Below are positions 55,389 to 64,000 of a stretch of 64,000 nucleotides of DNA, one piece after another. Below the pieces are notes generated by a model that saw only the letters and a list, made by a program, of their open reading frames with translations, made no database searches and had not been told where the DNA came from. The first letter of the stretch is position 1; each line of letters starts with the position of its first letter. A program made the position numbers and the translations under genes. The stretch is from Cucumibacter marinus DSM 18995 (GTDB taxonomy: Bacteria; Pseudomonadota; Alphaproteobacteria; Rhizobiales; Devosiaceae): contig NZ_AUCR01000011.1 in the NCBI RefSeq assembly GCF_000429865.1, positions 124,001 to 188,000 on the forward strand, in the 5' to 3' direction.

Positions 55389-58373
55389 ATGATGACCAGA
55401 CAGGAACAGAACGAAGCGTTCCTCAATACCTCCTTCCTTTACGGCGGAAATGCCGCCTATATCGAAGAGCTCTATGCCCGCTACAAAGATGATCCCGCCA
55501 GCGTTGACGAGACGTGGCGGTCTTTTTTTGAGCGACTGGCCGACGATCCGGCCAATGTCAAAAAGAGCGCCGAGGGCGCCTCGTGGAAGCGACGGGACTG
55601 GCCGCGGGTTGCCGGGGACCTGATTTCGGCGCTCGACGGGGATTGGGGCGATCTGCCCGAAAAGGCCGAGAAGGCGGTCACCGCCAAGGCCGAGGCCCGG
55701 GGCGAGGTCGTCACCGACGAGGCGGTGCAGCAGGCCACCCAGGATTCGATCCATGCGATCATGATGATCCGCGCCTATCGGATGCGCGGGCATCTGCATG
55801 CCGATCTCGATCCGCTGCATCTGCGCGAAGTCGAAGATGCGCCCGAGCTTGACCCGGCGAATTACGGGTTCACCGAGGCCGATTTCGACCGCAAGATCTT
55901 CATCGACAACTATCTCGGGCTCGAATTCGCCACCATCCCCGAGATGCTCGATATTCTCAAGCGCACCTATTGCTCGACCATGGGTGTCGAGTTCATGCAT
56001 ATCTCCGACCCCGAGGCCAAGGGCTGGCTGCAGGAGCGCATCGAGGGGCCGGACAAGGCCATCGAGTTCACGCCCGAAGGCAAGAAGGCGATTCTCAACA
56101 AGCTCGTCGAGGCCGACGGGTTCGAGAAATTCCTCGATGTCAAATATACCGGCACCAAGCGCTTCGGGCTCGATGGCGGCGAGGCGGTCATCGCCGCGCT
56201 CGAACAGATCATCAAGCGCGGCGGGGCGCTAGGGCTCAAGGATATCGTGCTGGGCATGGCCCATCGCGGCCGGCTCAACGTCCTCACCCAGGTCATGGGC
56301 AAGCCGCATCGCGCGCTGTTTCACGAATTCAAGGGTGGCGCCTTCTACCCCGACGATGTCGAGGGTTCGGGCGACGTCAAATACCATCTCGGCGCGTCCT
56401 CGGACCGCGAGTTCGACGGCAATACCGTCCATCTGTCGCTGACCGCCAATCCCAGCCATCTCGAGATCGTCGATCCGGTGGTGCTGGGCAAGGCCCGCGC
56501 CAAGCAGGACCAGCACAATGCGGTCAATGGGAAGTTCGTGCCGCCGGTCAAGGTCGACCGGCTGCCGGTGCTGCCGCTGATCCTGCACGGGGATGCGGCT
56601 TTCGCCGGTCAGGGCGTGGTCGCCGAATGTTTCGGGCTTTCGGGCCTCAAGGGTCACCGCACCGGCGGGTCGATCCATGTGGTGATCAACAACCAGATCG
56701 GGTTCACCACCTCGCCGATCAATTCGCGCTCTTCCCCCTATCCCACCGATGTCGCCAAGATGATCGAGGCGCCCGTGTTCCACGTGAACGGGGACGATCC
56801 CGAAGCGGTGGTCTATGCCGCCAAGGTGGCGATCGAGTTCCGCCAGAAGTTCAAGCGCCCGGTGGTGATCGACATGATTTGCTATCGCCGGCACGGGCAC
56901 AATGAAGGCGATGAGCCCAGCTTCACCCAGCCGCTGATGTACAAGTCGATCCGCCAGCACAAATCGACGCTGGAGATCTATGCGCAAAAGCTCGTGGATG
57001 AAGGCACGATGACCGAAGCCGACGTCCAGAAAATGAAGGACGACTGGCGCGCGCATCTCGATGGCGAGTTCGAATCCTCGGAGAGCTACAAGCCCAACAA
57101 GGCGGACTGGCTCGACGGCGCTTGGAAGAACATGAAGCTCGCCGAGATCGACGGGCCGCGCCGCGGCAATACCGGTGTCGAGAAGGACATGCTGGTCAAG
57201 ATCGGCACCTCGCTCAACACCCCGCCAGACGATCTCAATGTGCACAAGACGGTGCGGCGTTTCCTCAATAATCGCCTCAAGATGTTCGAGACCGGTGAGG
57301 GGATCGACTGGGCGATGGCGGAATCGCTGGCCTTCGGGTCGATGGTGATGGAAGGCAATCCGGTCCGGCTGTCGGGTCAGGATGTCGAACGCGGCACTTT
57401 CTCGCAGCGCCATACCGTTCTGCACGACCAGGAGACCGGGGAGACTTACACGCCGCTCAATAATCTCGATCCCGACCAGGCGCGCTACGAGGTCATCAAT
57501 TCGATGCTCTCGGAAGAGGCGGTGCTCGGTTTCGAATATGGCTATTCGCTCGCCGAGCCGAATGCGCTGACCCTGTGGGAAGCCCAGTTCGGTGATTTCA
57601 CCAACGGGGCGCAGGTGGTCATCGACCAGTTCATCTCCTCGGGTGAGCGCAAATGGCTCAGAATGTCCGGCCTCGTCCTGTTGCTGCCGCATGGCTATGA
57701 GGGTCAGGGTCCCGAGCACTCCTCGGCCCGGCTCGAGCGGTTCCTGCAGCTTTGCGCCGAAGACAATATGCAGGTGGCGAACTGCTCCACCCCGGCGAAC
57801 TATTTCCACATCCTTCGCCGCCAGCTCAAACGCGACTTCCGCAAGCCGCTGGTGCTGATGACGCCGAAATCGCTTCTGCGCCACAAGCGCTGCGTTTCGA
57901 CGCTTGACGAGTTCGGCGCCGATTCCACCTTCCACCGGCTGTTGTGGGACGATGCGGAAACCCCGGGCAAGACCACCTCGATCAAGCTGCAGGAAGACGA
58001 CAAGATCCGCCGCGTCATCCTGTGCACAGGCAAGGTCTATTACGATCTGCTCGAGGACCGCGAGAAGCGGGGCGTTGACGATGTCTATCTGATGCGGCTT
58101 GAACAGCTCTATCCGTTCCCGGCAAAGGCACTGCATGACGAGTTGACCCGCTTTCCGAATGCGGAAGTGGTATGGTGCCAGGAAGAGCCCAAGAATATGG
58201 GGTCCTGGGCCTTCATTCAGCCCTATGTGGAATGGGTGCTCGACCAGATGGGGCGGAGCGGCGAACGTCCGCGCTATGTCGGCCGGGCTGCGGCCGCCTC
58301 GCCTGCTACCGGCCTGATGCGCACGCATCTGGCCCAGCTCGAGGCGTTTCTCGAAGAAGCTTTCGCGAGTTAG
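55389..58373 (+). CDS. sucA: 2-oxoglutarate dehydrogenase E1 component
   Basis: The 994-residue thiamine-diphosphate enzyme decarboxylates 2-oxoglutarate. FLNTSFLYGGNAAYIEELY opens the E2-binding region. LGMAHRGRLNVLTQVMGKP, VVINNQIGFTTSPINSRSS and ICYRRHGHNEGDEPSFTQP (ThDP/Mg site) follow, and LLLPHGYEGQGPEHSSARLE is in the C-terminal half. Start ATG at 55389 or 55392. sucB follows after 36 bases. Confidence 0.98.
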   Translation: MMTRQEQNEAFLNTSFLYGGNAAYIEELYARYKDDPASVDETWRSFFERLADDPANVKKSAEGASWKRRDWPRVAGDLISALDGDWGDLPEKAEKAVTAKAEARGEVVTDEAVQQATQDSIHAIMMIRAYRMRGHLHADLDPLHLREVEDAPELDPANYGFTEADFDRKIFIDNYLGLEFATIPEMLDILKRTYCSTMGVEFMHISDPEAKGWLQERIEGPDKAIEFTPEGKKAILNKLVEADGFEKFLDVKYTGTKRFGLDGGEAVIAALEQIIKRGGALGLKDIVLGMAHRGRLNVLTQVMGKPHRALFHEFKGGAFYPDDVEGSGDVKYHLGASSDREFDGNTVHLSLTANPSHLEIVDPVVLGKARAKQDQHNAVNGKFVPPVKVDRLPVLPLILHGDAAFAGQGVVAECFGLSGLKGHRTGGSIHVVINNQIGFTTSPINSRSSPYPTDVAKMIEAPVFHVNGDDPEAVVYAAKVAIEFRQKFKRPVVIDMICYRRHGHNEGDEPSFTQPLMYKSIRQHKSTLEIYAQKLVDEGTMTEADVQKMKDDWRAHLDGEFESSESYKPNKADWLDGAWKNMKLAEIDGPRRGNTGVEKDMLVKIGTSLNTPPDDLNVHKTVRRFLNNRLKMFETGEGIDWAMAESLAFGSMVMEGNPVRLSGQDVERGTFSQRHTVLHDQETGETYTPLNNLDPDQARYEVINSMLSEEAVLGFEYGYSLAEPNALTLWEAQFGDFTNGAQVVIDQFISSGERKWLRMSGLVLLLPHGYEGQGPEHSSARLERFLQLCAEDNMQVANCSTPANYFHILRRQLKRDFRKPLVLMTPKSLLRHKRCVSTLDEFGADSTFHRLLWDDAETPGKTTSIKLQEDDKIRRVILCTGKVYYDLLEDREKRGVDDVYLMRLEQLYPFPAKALHDELTRFPNAEVVWCQEEPKNMGSWAFIQPYVEWVLDQMGRSGERPRYVGRAAAASPATGLMRTHLAQLEAFLEEAFAS

Positions 58374-58409
58374 CGGACAACCAGAATTCGGAAATCAAGG
58401 AAGTACTTC

Positions 58410-59669
58410 ATGTCTACCGACATCAAGGTCCCCGCGCTGGGTGAAAGCGTCACCGAGGCCACGATCGGACAATGGTTCAAGAAGGTCGGCGATTCGATCG
58501 ATGCCGACGAACCGGTGGTGGAACTCGAGACCGACAAGGTCACGATCGAAGTCCCGGCGCCTGCCGCCGGCACGCTCGAAGCCATCTCCGCCAATGAAGG
58601 CGAAACCGTCGAGGTCGGCGCGCTGATCGGCGCCATCGCCGAAGGGGCAGGCAGTGGTTCATCGGCCCCTGCCGCCGCCAATGAGGACAAGGCCGAGGAA
58701 AAGACCGAGGAAAAGGCAGAAGCCAAGCCCGCCGCGTCTTCGAACGGCTCGGGCGAGATGCCGCCTTCGCCGGCCGCCGGCAAGCTGATGGAAGAAAAAG
58801 GTCTCTCCAAGGACGATTTGTCCGGTTCGGGCAAGCGTGGACAGATCCTCAAGGAAGACGTTCAGGCCGCCGAAGCCAAACCCGCTTCGTCCAAGCCGGC
58901 CGCCGCGAAATCGTCGCCGGCGCCTCAACCCGCATCGGCCCCGCGCGCGCCGGTCGCCCAGGAAGACGAGGTCCGCGAAGAGCGGGTCAAGATGACCCGG
59001 CTGCGCCAGACCATCGCCCGGCGTTTGAAGGATGCGCAGAACACCGCTGCCATGCTGACGACTTTCAACGAGGTCGACATGAAGCCGGTCATGGATCTCA
59101 GGAAGCAGTACAAGGACCTGTTCGAGAAAAAGCACGGCATCAAGCTGGGGTTCATGGGCTTCTTCTCGAAGGCCGTGACCCATGCGCTCAAGGAGATCCC
59201 GGCCGTCAATGCCGAGATCGATGGCGATGAGCTGATCTACAAGAACTACGCCCATATCGGGGTGGCCGTGGGGACCGACAAGGGCCTCGTGGTGCCGGTG
59301 GTGCGCGATGCGGATCAGATGACGATCGCCGAGATCGAAGCGGAGATCGGCCGGCTGGGCCGCGCTGCACGCGACGGGCAGTTGGGCATGGCCGACATGC
59401 AGGGCGGCACCTTCACCATCTCGAATGGTGGCGTTTATGGCTCCTTGATGTCGACCCCGATCCTCAATGCCCCGCAATCGGGCATTCTGGGCATGCACAA
59501 GATCCAGGAGCGTCCGGTCGTGGTGAACGGCCAGATCGAGATCCGCCCGATGATGTATCTGGCGCTCTCCTATGACCACCGGATCGTCGACGGCAAGGAA
59601 GCGGTGACCTTCCTTGTGCGCGTCAAGGAAAGCCTCGAAGATCCGCAGCGCCTGATCCTCGATCTCTAG
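58410..59669 (+). CDS. sucB: 2-oxoglutarate dehydrogenase E2 (dihydrolipoyl succinyltransferase)
   Basis: The 419-residue E2 has one lipoyl domain ([18 protein letters not shown], Lys at about 43), a Glu/Lys/Ala-rich linker, a peripheral-subunit binding domain ([20 protein letters not shown]) and a catalytic core ending [20 protein letters not shown] with the His-Asp pair. GGAAGTACTTC precedes the ATG. lpdA, the E3 gene, is about 2.1 kb downstream behind four other genes. Confidence 0.98.
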   Translation: MSTDIKVPALGESVTEATIGQWFKKVGDSIDADEPVVELETDKVTIEVPAPAAGTLEAISANEGETVEVGALIGAIAEGAGSGSSAPAAANEDKAEEKTEEKAEAKPAASSNGSGEMPPSPAAGKLMEEKGLSKDDLSGSGKRGQILKEDVQAAEAKPASSKPAAAKSSPAPQPASAPRAPVAQEDEVREERVKMTRLRQTIARRLKDAQNTAAMLTTFNEVDMKPVMDLRKQYKDLFEKKHGIKLGFMGFFSKAVTHALKEIPAVNAEIDGDELIYKNYAHIGVAVGTDKGLVVPVVRDADQMTIAEIEAEIGRLGRAARDGQLGMADMQGGTFTISNGGVYGSLMSTPILNAPQSGILGMHKIQERPVVVNGQIEIRPMMYLALSYDHRIVDGKEAVTFLVRVKESLEDPQRLILDL

Positions 59670-59698
59670 CGGATCGCCGCCAGGGCAAGGGTGTGACC

Positions 59699-60247
59699 AT
59701 GTGGTCTCGGCATGCACTCGTGACAATCGGGTTGGCGGGTCTTTTGAACCTGCCAACCACGTCTTTGGCTGCGGACTGCGCCCTCATGCATGCCCGCTAC
59801 ACCGAGCCGACCAGTGGCATGGTGCTGCAATTCATTCCTTACGAGTTCCGCAAGGCGCACACGCCAAGCACGTCGAGCCTTTTTACCCTCACTCTGCCGG
59901 GTGAGGACGAACCGGTCTTTGCTGGCGAAGTCAGCTGGAATATGGGCTGGTCGCGGCCCAATGGCATGCTGACCCCGCCCGGGTGCCTCGATGAGGAGCC
60001 GGCGGAGACCGAAGAGGAGGCGATGGGGCCCGATTTCGAGGGCTGCACGATCTGGGAAGGGGTGGTCTATGCGCTGGGGGATGAGGGCATCACGCCATTG
60101 CCGGCAGAAGAATCCGATCCGGCACCGCGCCAGGTCCTGCTGACCGATCTCGGCCGTACGCTGCGCTACGGGGTCTGGGACTATGACCGCTTCCAGGGTG
60201 ACATCCTCGCCGACGACGTCTTCACGCTCGATGGGTGCGCAAGCTGA
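59699..60247 (+). CDS. Uncharacterised exported protein after sucB
   Basis: The 182-residue precursor has a signal peptide ending SLAADC (about residue 24). The mature part has four cysteines and is acidic, with the segments EVSWNMGWSRPNGMLTPPGC and TDLGRTLRYGVWDYDRF. I recognise no family. An AAGGG site supports the ATG at 59699 over a GTG at 59693. It overlaps the MAPEG start by one base. Confidence 0.72.
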   Translation: MWSRHALVTIGLAGLLNLPTTSLAADCALMHARYTEPTSGMVLQFIPYEFRKAHTPSTSSLFTLTLPGEDEPVFAGEVSWNMGWSRPNGMLTPPGCLDEEPAETEEEAMGPDFEGCTIWEGVVYALGDEGITPLPAEESDPAPRQVLLTDLGRTLRYGVWDYDRFQGDILADDVFTLDGCAS

Positions 60248-60639
60248 TGTCGGTAGAACTGACCTGCCTGTTCTGGAGCACCTTGCTGGCGCTGATTTAT
60301 CTCAGTACGCAGACCTTTTACCGAAAGGCCGAACTCGGCGTATTGCAGGATGTCGGGCCGCGCGACAATGAACAACAGGTCCGTGGCAAGGTGGCCGGGC
60401 GGGCCGACCGGGCATGGCGGAATTTCCAGGAGACCTGGCCGGCTTTCATCGCGCTTGTGGTGGTGATCGAGTTTTCGGGGGCGAGTGATGTCTTCACCCA
60501 GTGGGGTGCGATGGTTTACCTCGCCTTCCGCGTGGTCTATCTGCCGCTCTATCTGATCGGGGTGCGCTGGCTTCGTACCTTTGCCTGGAACATCGCCACC
60601 GCCGGTATCGCGGCCATGTTTGTGGGGGTGCTGATATGA
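60247..60639 (+). CDS. MAPEG family membrane protein
   Basis: The 130-residue protein has four membrane helices and the MAPEG motif region GRADRAWRNFQETWPAFIAL (Arg-x-x-Asn-Phe-x-Glu-x-x-Pro). Eukaryotic relatives are glutathione-dependent membrane enzymes; the bacterial ones are mostly unassigned. It starts one base into the previous stop and overlaps the LysE gene start, so three genes are coupled. Confidence 0.88.
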   Translation: MSVELTCLFWSTLLALIYLSTQTFYRKAELGVLQDVGPRDNEQQVRGKVAGRADRAWRNFQETWPAFIALVVVIEFSGASDVFTQWGAMVYLAFRVVYLPLYLIGVRWLRTFAWNIATAGIAAMFVGVLI

Positions 60640-61274
60640 CCGGGTTCAACTGGGCCGAATACCTCGCGCTGATGGCGGTGTTCGGGATCGGGGCGGTCTC
60701 GCCCGGGCCGGATTTTGCCATGGTACTGCGCCAGTCGATTGCCCATGGCCGTGCGCCCGCGATCGCGACCAGCGCCGGCATCGCTTCCGCGATCTTCGTG
60801 CATGGCGCCTATACCATTCTGGGGCTCGGGCTTGTCATCGCGCAATCGTTATGGCTGTTCACGGCGCTCAAGTTTATCGGCGCCGCCTATCTGTTGTGGC
60901 TGGGCATTTCCGCGCTTCGCGCCCCCGCGCCGACTCCGCCTCAGGATATCGACGCCCCGGCCCGCCGCACCATGCCGCTGGGGACAGCCTATCGTATCGG
61001 CTTCCTGACCAATCTCTTGAACCCCAAGGCTGTCCTGTTCTTCCTGTCGCTGTTCACCACCCTTGTCAGCGCCAAGACTTTGGTCGTCGCGCAGGGATTC
61101 TATGTCGGCTCGATGGCGGTGATGCTGTTCGTCTGGTTCGCGCTGGTCTCGGTGTTCTTCACCACGCCCGCTGTCAGGGGGGTGTTCTATCGGCTCGGGC
61201 AGTGGTTCAATCGGTTGACGGGGCTGGCGCTGATCGCGCTTGCATTGCGTGTAGCCCTGACACAGCGACACTGA
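60636..61274 (+). CDS. LysE family exporter
   Basis: The 212-residue membrane protein has six hydrophobic segments and the LysE/RhtB signature GIGAVSPGPDFAMVLRQSIAHG plus YRIGFLTNLLNPKAVLFFLS. Its ATG overlaps the MAPEG stop (ATATGA). It is distinct in sequence from the LysE protein at 40533. The substrate is unknown. Confidence 0.92.
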   Translation: MTGFNWAEYLALMAVFGIGAVSPGPDFAMVLRQSIAHGRAPAIATSAGIASAIFVHGAYTILGLGLVIAQSLWLFTALKFIGAAYLLWLGISALRAPAPTPPQDIDAPARRTMPLGTAYRIGFLTNLLNPKAVLFFLSLFTTLVSAKTLVVAQGFYVGSMAVMLFVWFALVSVFFTTPAVRGVFYRLGQWFNRLTGLALIALALRVALTQRH

Positions 61275-61297
61275 TCCCAACCGGGACGGAGAGGGCC

Positions 61298-61738
61298 ATG
61301 AGCAACACACCGGCTTCGGGCGCGACAACGCCGATCCAGACCTATCTGACTGTCAATGATGCAAGAGCCGCCATCGATTTCTATCAGCGCGCTTTCGACG
61401 CGGTCGAGATCATGCATCAGGACCACGAGGCAAGCGGCAAGGTCATGCATTCAACCCTCGCCCTGTTTGGCGGGCATATCATGCTCTCGGATCAATTCGA
61501 GGGGCATGACGAACCGGTCAGGGGGCCGAAACATCTTGGCGGCACCAGCGTGACGCTGCATATCAATCTCGACAGCCCAGACCGGGTGGATGCGGTGATG
61601 GAGAAGGCTGCGCGGGAAGGCGCGACCATCACCAGACCCGCTGAAGCCATGTTCTGGGGCGCCTATTACGGACGACTGATTGACCCGGCCGGGCATTCAT
61701 GGTCATTCGCCGCCGAGGGCGGTGATGACGCCGGCTGA
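61298..61738 (+). CDS. VOC family (PhnB/glyoxalase-like) protein
   Basis: The 146-residue protein has a glyoxalase/bleomycin-resistance fold: IQTYLTVNDARAAIDFYQRAF, HSTLALFGGHIMLSDQF, TLHINLDSPDRVDAVMEKAA and WGAYYGRLIDPAGHSWSFA. It resembles PhnB-type members. GGAGAGGGCC precedes the ATG. The reaction is unknown; it is the last gene before lpdA. Confidence 0.9.
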   Translation: MSNTPASGATTPIQTYLTVNDARAAIDFYQRAFDAVEIMHQDHEASGKVMHSTLALFGGHIMLSDQFEGHDEPVRGPKHLGGTSVTLHINLDSPDRVDAVMEKAAREGATITRPAEAMFWGAYYGRLIDPAGHSWSFAAEGGDDAG

Positions 61739-61772
61739 GCACAAATGAAAAGACGGCAAGGAGAGTAGCGCG

Positions 61773-63179
61773 ATGGCGGAACAGTTCGATTTGACGGTGA
61801 TCGGCACGGGCCCGGGCGGGTATGTCTGCGCCATTCGCGCCGCCCAGCTCGGTATGAAGGTGGCGGTTATCGAAAAGCGCGATGCGCCCGGCGGCACCTG
61901 CCTCAATGTGGGCTGCATTCCGTCCAAGGCCCTGTTGCACACCACCGAGCTCTACGAAGAGGCAAGCAGCCATTTCGAGACCTTCGGCATCGATATCGGC
62001 AAGCCGCGGATTAATCTGCCGGCGATGATGCGGCACAAGGCCGACACGGTGGATGCCAACACGTCGGGTGTCGAGTTCCTGTTCAAGAAGAACAAGATCA
62101 CCCATTTCCACGGGACCGGCTCCATCGAGGGGCCGGGCAAGGTCGTGATCAATGACGAAAAGGGCGACCGCCAGACCATCGAGACCAAGAACATCGTGAT
62201 CGCCACGGGGTCGGAATCGATGCCGTTGCCGGGCGTCGAGACCGATGAAAAGCGGATCGTGACCTCGACCGGCGCCCTCGAACTCGAAAAGGTGCCGGGC
62301 AAATTGCTGATCGTCGGTGCCGGTGTGATCGGGCTCGAACTCGGCTCGGTCTGGGCGCGGCTCGGGGCGGAAGTCACCGTCGTCGAATTCCTTGACCGGA
62401 TCTTGCCGGGTATGGATGGCGAGGTCGGCAAGCAGTTCCAGCGCCTGCTGCAGCGTCAGGGCTTCACTTTCAAGCTCGGTACCAAGGTCACTGGCGTCGA
62501 TGCCGACGGGGATACGCTCAAGGTCTTCACAGAGCCGGCCCAGGGCGGGGACACCGAACAGATCGATGCGGATATCGTGCTGGTGGCCATCGGGCGCCGG
62601 CCTTTCACTGAAGGGTTGGGTCTGGAAGAAGCCGGGGTCGAGCGCGACGAGCGCGGCCGGGTCAAGACCGACGAGCATTTCAAGACCAATGTCGATGGCA
62701 TCTATGCGATCGGTGATGTGATCACCGGCCCGATGCTGGCGCATAAGGCCGAGGATGAAGGCGTTGCCGTTGCCGAGATCCTTGCCGGGCAGGCCGGGCA
62801 TGTGAATTACGGGGTGATCCCCTCGGTGGTCTACACCAGTCCCGAGATTGCCGCGGTCGGCAAGACCGAGGAAGAGCTGAAGGCCGACGGGGTCGAATAC
62901 AAGGTCGCCAAGTTCCCCTTCACCGCCAATGGCCGCGCCAAGGCGATGCTGGCCAAGAACGGGTTCGTCAAGATCCTCGCCGACAAGAAGACCGACCGCG
63001 TGCTCGGCGCGCATATTGTCGGGCGTTCTGCCGGCGAGCTCATTCACGAGCTTTGCGTCTTGATGGAGTTCGGCGGATCGGCGGAAGACCTCGCACGGAC
63101 CTGCCACGCGCATCCGACTCTGTCAGAAGCTGTCCGCGAAGCGGCGATGGCAGCAAATGACGGGCCGATCCATATGTGA
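61773..63179 (+). CDS. lpdA: Dihydrolipoyl dehydrogenase (E3)
   Basis: The 468-residue flavoprotein reoxidises the lipoyl group of Suc[20 protein letters not shown] binds [23 protein letters not shown] has the redox disulphide, [20 protein letters not shown] binds NAD, and [17 protein letters not shown] has the catalytic His. AAGGAGAG precedes the ATG. It ends the operon; a strong terminator follows. Confidence 0.98.
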   Translation: MAEQFDLTVIGTGPGGYVCAIRAAQLGMKVAVIEKRDAPGGTCLNVGCIPSKALLHTTELYEEASSHFETFGIDIGKPRINLPAMMRHKADTVDANTSGVEFLFKKNKITHFHGTGSIEGPGKVVINDEKGDRQTIETKNIVIATGSESMPLPGVETDEKRIVTSTGALELEKVPGKLLIVGAGVIGLELGSVWARLGAEVTVVEFLDRILPGMDGEVGKQFQRLLQRQGFTFKLGTKVTGVDADGDTLKVFTEPAQGGDTEQIDADIVLVAIGRRPFTEGLGLEEAGVERDERGRVKTDEHFKTNVDGIYAIGDVITGPMLAHKAEDEGVAVAEILAGQAGHVNYGVIPSVVYTSPEIAAVGKTEEELKADGVEYKVAKFPFTANGRAKAMLAKNGFVKILADKKTDRVLGAHIVGRSAGELIHELCVLMEFGGSAEDLARTCHAHPTLSEAVREAAMAANDGPIHM

Positions 63180-63206
63180 TTGGCCGCGGCCGTCTCGAGT
63201 TGACGA

Positions 63207-63258
63207 GAGCCGTAAATGAGGGCCGGGGATTCCGCCCTCGTTTACGGCTCCATTTTTT
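63207..63258 (+). terminator. Strong terminator after lpdA
   Basis: GAGCCGTAAATGAGGGC (63207-63223) pairs with GCCCTCGTTTACGGCTC (63234-63250) with a single G-T pair, giving a 17-base stem and ten-base loop, followed by ATTTTTTTT. It lies between lpdA and the convergent TraB/GumN gene. Confidence 0.93.
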
Positions 63259-63265
63259 TTCGGGA

Positions 63266-64000
63266 TCAGCGCGGAATCGGGATCGGGGTCACGGTGTAAC
63301 CGCGCTCCCGGAAATGGCGGACGAGCCCGGTTTCGCCGGGCAGGTGCAGCGCGCCGACGGCGATGAAGGCATTGCCCTTGTCGATCAAAGGCGCTGCGCT
63401 CTCGGCCATGCCTTCATTGCGCACGGTGATCAGCTTCTCCTCGAATTCGGCCATTTCGCCGTCAATTGCCGCGCTTTCTGCGGAAAATGCGACAGTTAGG
63501 GGCAAAACCACACCGATATCGCCCGAGAGATAAAGCGCGGTGATGGTGTCCTGCAGCGCATCGAGATCGCCTTGGGCGGAGAGCTCGGCGAGGTCGGCGA
63601 GAGACGCCACGAAGAATTCCTCCGAGATGCCGGTAATGGCTTCGAGCTGGTCCTGCATGGTCTCGAGCCCGATCACCGTCTTTCCGGTGTTCAGGGCACG
63701 TTTTTCGAGCACACCGTCAAGGGGCGTGGCCCCGCCTGCCTGAAGGGCGAATTCGCAGGCCGAGGTGGCCAGCATCGTGGTCACGATCCAGGGCTGCAGC
63801 GGTTCGATCGAGGCCAACGGCACCCCGCGCGCGGCCAGTGCGTTCTCGAGGGCCGCCGCCTCGTTCGCTTCCAGCCGCGAGGTAATCGTGGTGCCGTCAA
63901 GCGCGACCAGCAGGCCTGGATTCGAGGCCATCAACTGCCCCAGAAGCTGGGGGTCGTCGGCGTTGACGACCTCAACCGCGAGCGTGTCGATGGTCTCGAA
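63266..64000 (-). CDS. TraB/GumN family protein, 5' end outside the window
   Basis: About 244 residues of the C-terminal part are visible; the frame is open at the right edge (FETIDTLAVEVVNAD is the first part seen). The segments QPWIVTTMLATSACEF, LETMQDQLEAITGI, LITVRNEGMAESAAPLI and AFIAVGALHLPGETGLVRHF are typical of the TraB/GumN (Pfam PF01963) family. Such proteins are predicted Tiki-like metalloproteases. The true start and any signal peptide lie beyond the window. Confidence 0.88.
   Translation of the reverse strand, partial: FETIDTLAVEVVNADDPQLLGQLMASNPGLLVALDGTTITSRLEANEAAALENALAARGVPLASIEPLQPWIVTTMLATSACEFALQAGGATPLDGVLEKRALNTGKTVIGLETMQDQLEAITGISEEFFVASLADLAELSAQGDLDALQDTITALYLSGDIGVVLPLTVAFSAESAAIDGEMAEFEEKLITVRNEGMAESAAPLIDKGNAFIAVGALHLPGETGLVRHFRERGYTVTPIPIPR

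Noticed and set aside
56229-58328. 699-codon minus-strand open frame
   Set aside because: Exact antisense shadow of sucA; long antisense frames are expected at this GC content.

Overview
The window is a gene-dense, high-GC stretch of an alphaproteobacterial chromosome. Gene content and order suggest the Hyphomicrobiales (Rhizobiales), plausibly the Devosia/Pelagibacterium side. The grounds are hemC-hemD followed by a Mic60-like gene and divergent from tsaD-gpsA, rsmB-heparinase-like-purH, a 1,590-residue NAD-glutamate dehydrogenase, sdhCDAB, and an Omp19/Inh-type lipoprotein followed by zapE-mdh-sucCDAB-lpdA. The taxonomic call is inference; no rRNA or other marker lies here. I saw no tRNA, rRNA, CRISPR array, IS element, prophage or plasmid function.

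Layout. 1-11,825: Mic60-like (partial)/hemD/hemC on the minus strand, then tsaD, gpsA, an EVE protein, a DUF1761 membrane protein, an SDHAF4-like assembly factor (minus), htpX, rsmB, a heparinase-like gene and purH. 11,978-18,144: an MFS transporter and the large NAD-GDH (minus). 18,345-36,514: leucine biosynthesis (leuC, leuD, leuB) and asd, with accessory genes between them: a zincin, DUF6644/DUF6152, MerR/zinc-ribbon/HEAT, DUF4893, a PEP-mutase-like enzyme, a membrane protein with a ClpP-like protein, deoD, RidA, a fasciclin protein and a MarR regulator divergent from a secreted protein. 36,605-41,165: small accessory genes (GNAT, Fer4/CDGSH, carbonic anhydrase, EF-hand, DUF1737, YdeI-like, LysE). 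41,501-46,538: succinate dehydrogenase. 48,897-63,179: malate dehydrogenase, succinyl-CoA synthetase and the 2-oxoglutarate dehydrogenase complex. The right edge cuts a TraB/GumN gene.

The most notable signal is that three TCA-cycle gene sets are interrupted by small exported or membrane proteins of unknown function. Between sdhA and sdhB sit three tandem paralogues of a signal-peptide protein with the same C-x10-C-x-C-x-A-D core and a C-terminal Cys, plus a DUF3052 gene. Between sucC and sucD are a small membrane protein and a secreted protein, start/stop-coupled to sucC. Between sucB and lpdA are a secreted protein, a MAPEG protein, a LysE exporter and a VOC protein. Many junctions overlap by 1-4 bases, so these genes are probably co-expressed with central-carbon enzymes.

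The intergenic DNA holds several families of REP-like palindromes (around 11.85-11.96, 20.5-20.7, 21.15-21.94 and 37.16-37.92 kb), two short tandem-repeat tracts, several strong terminators, and candidate operators for the MerR and MarR regulators and upstream of sdhC.
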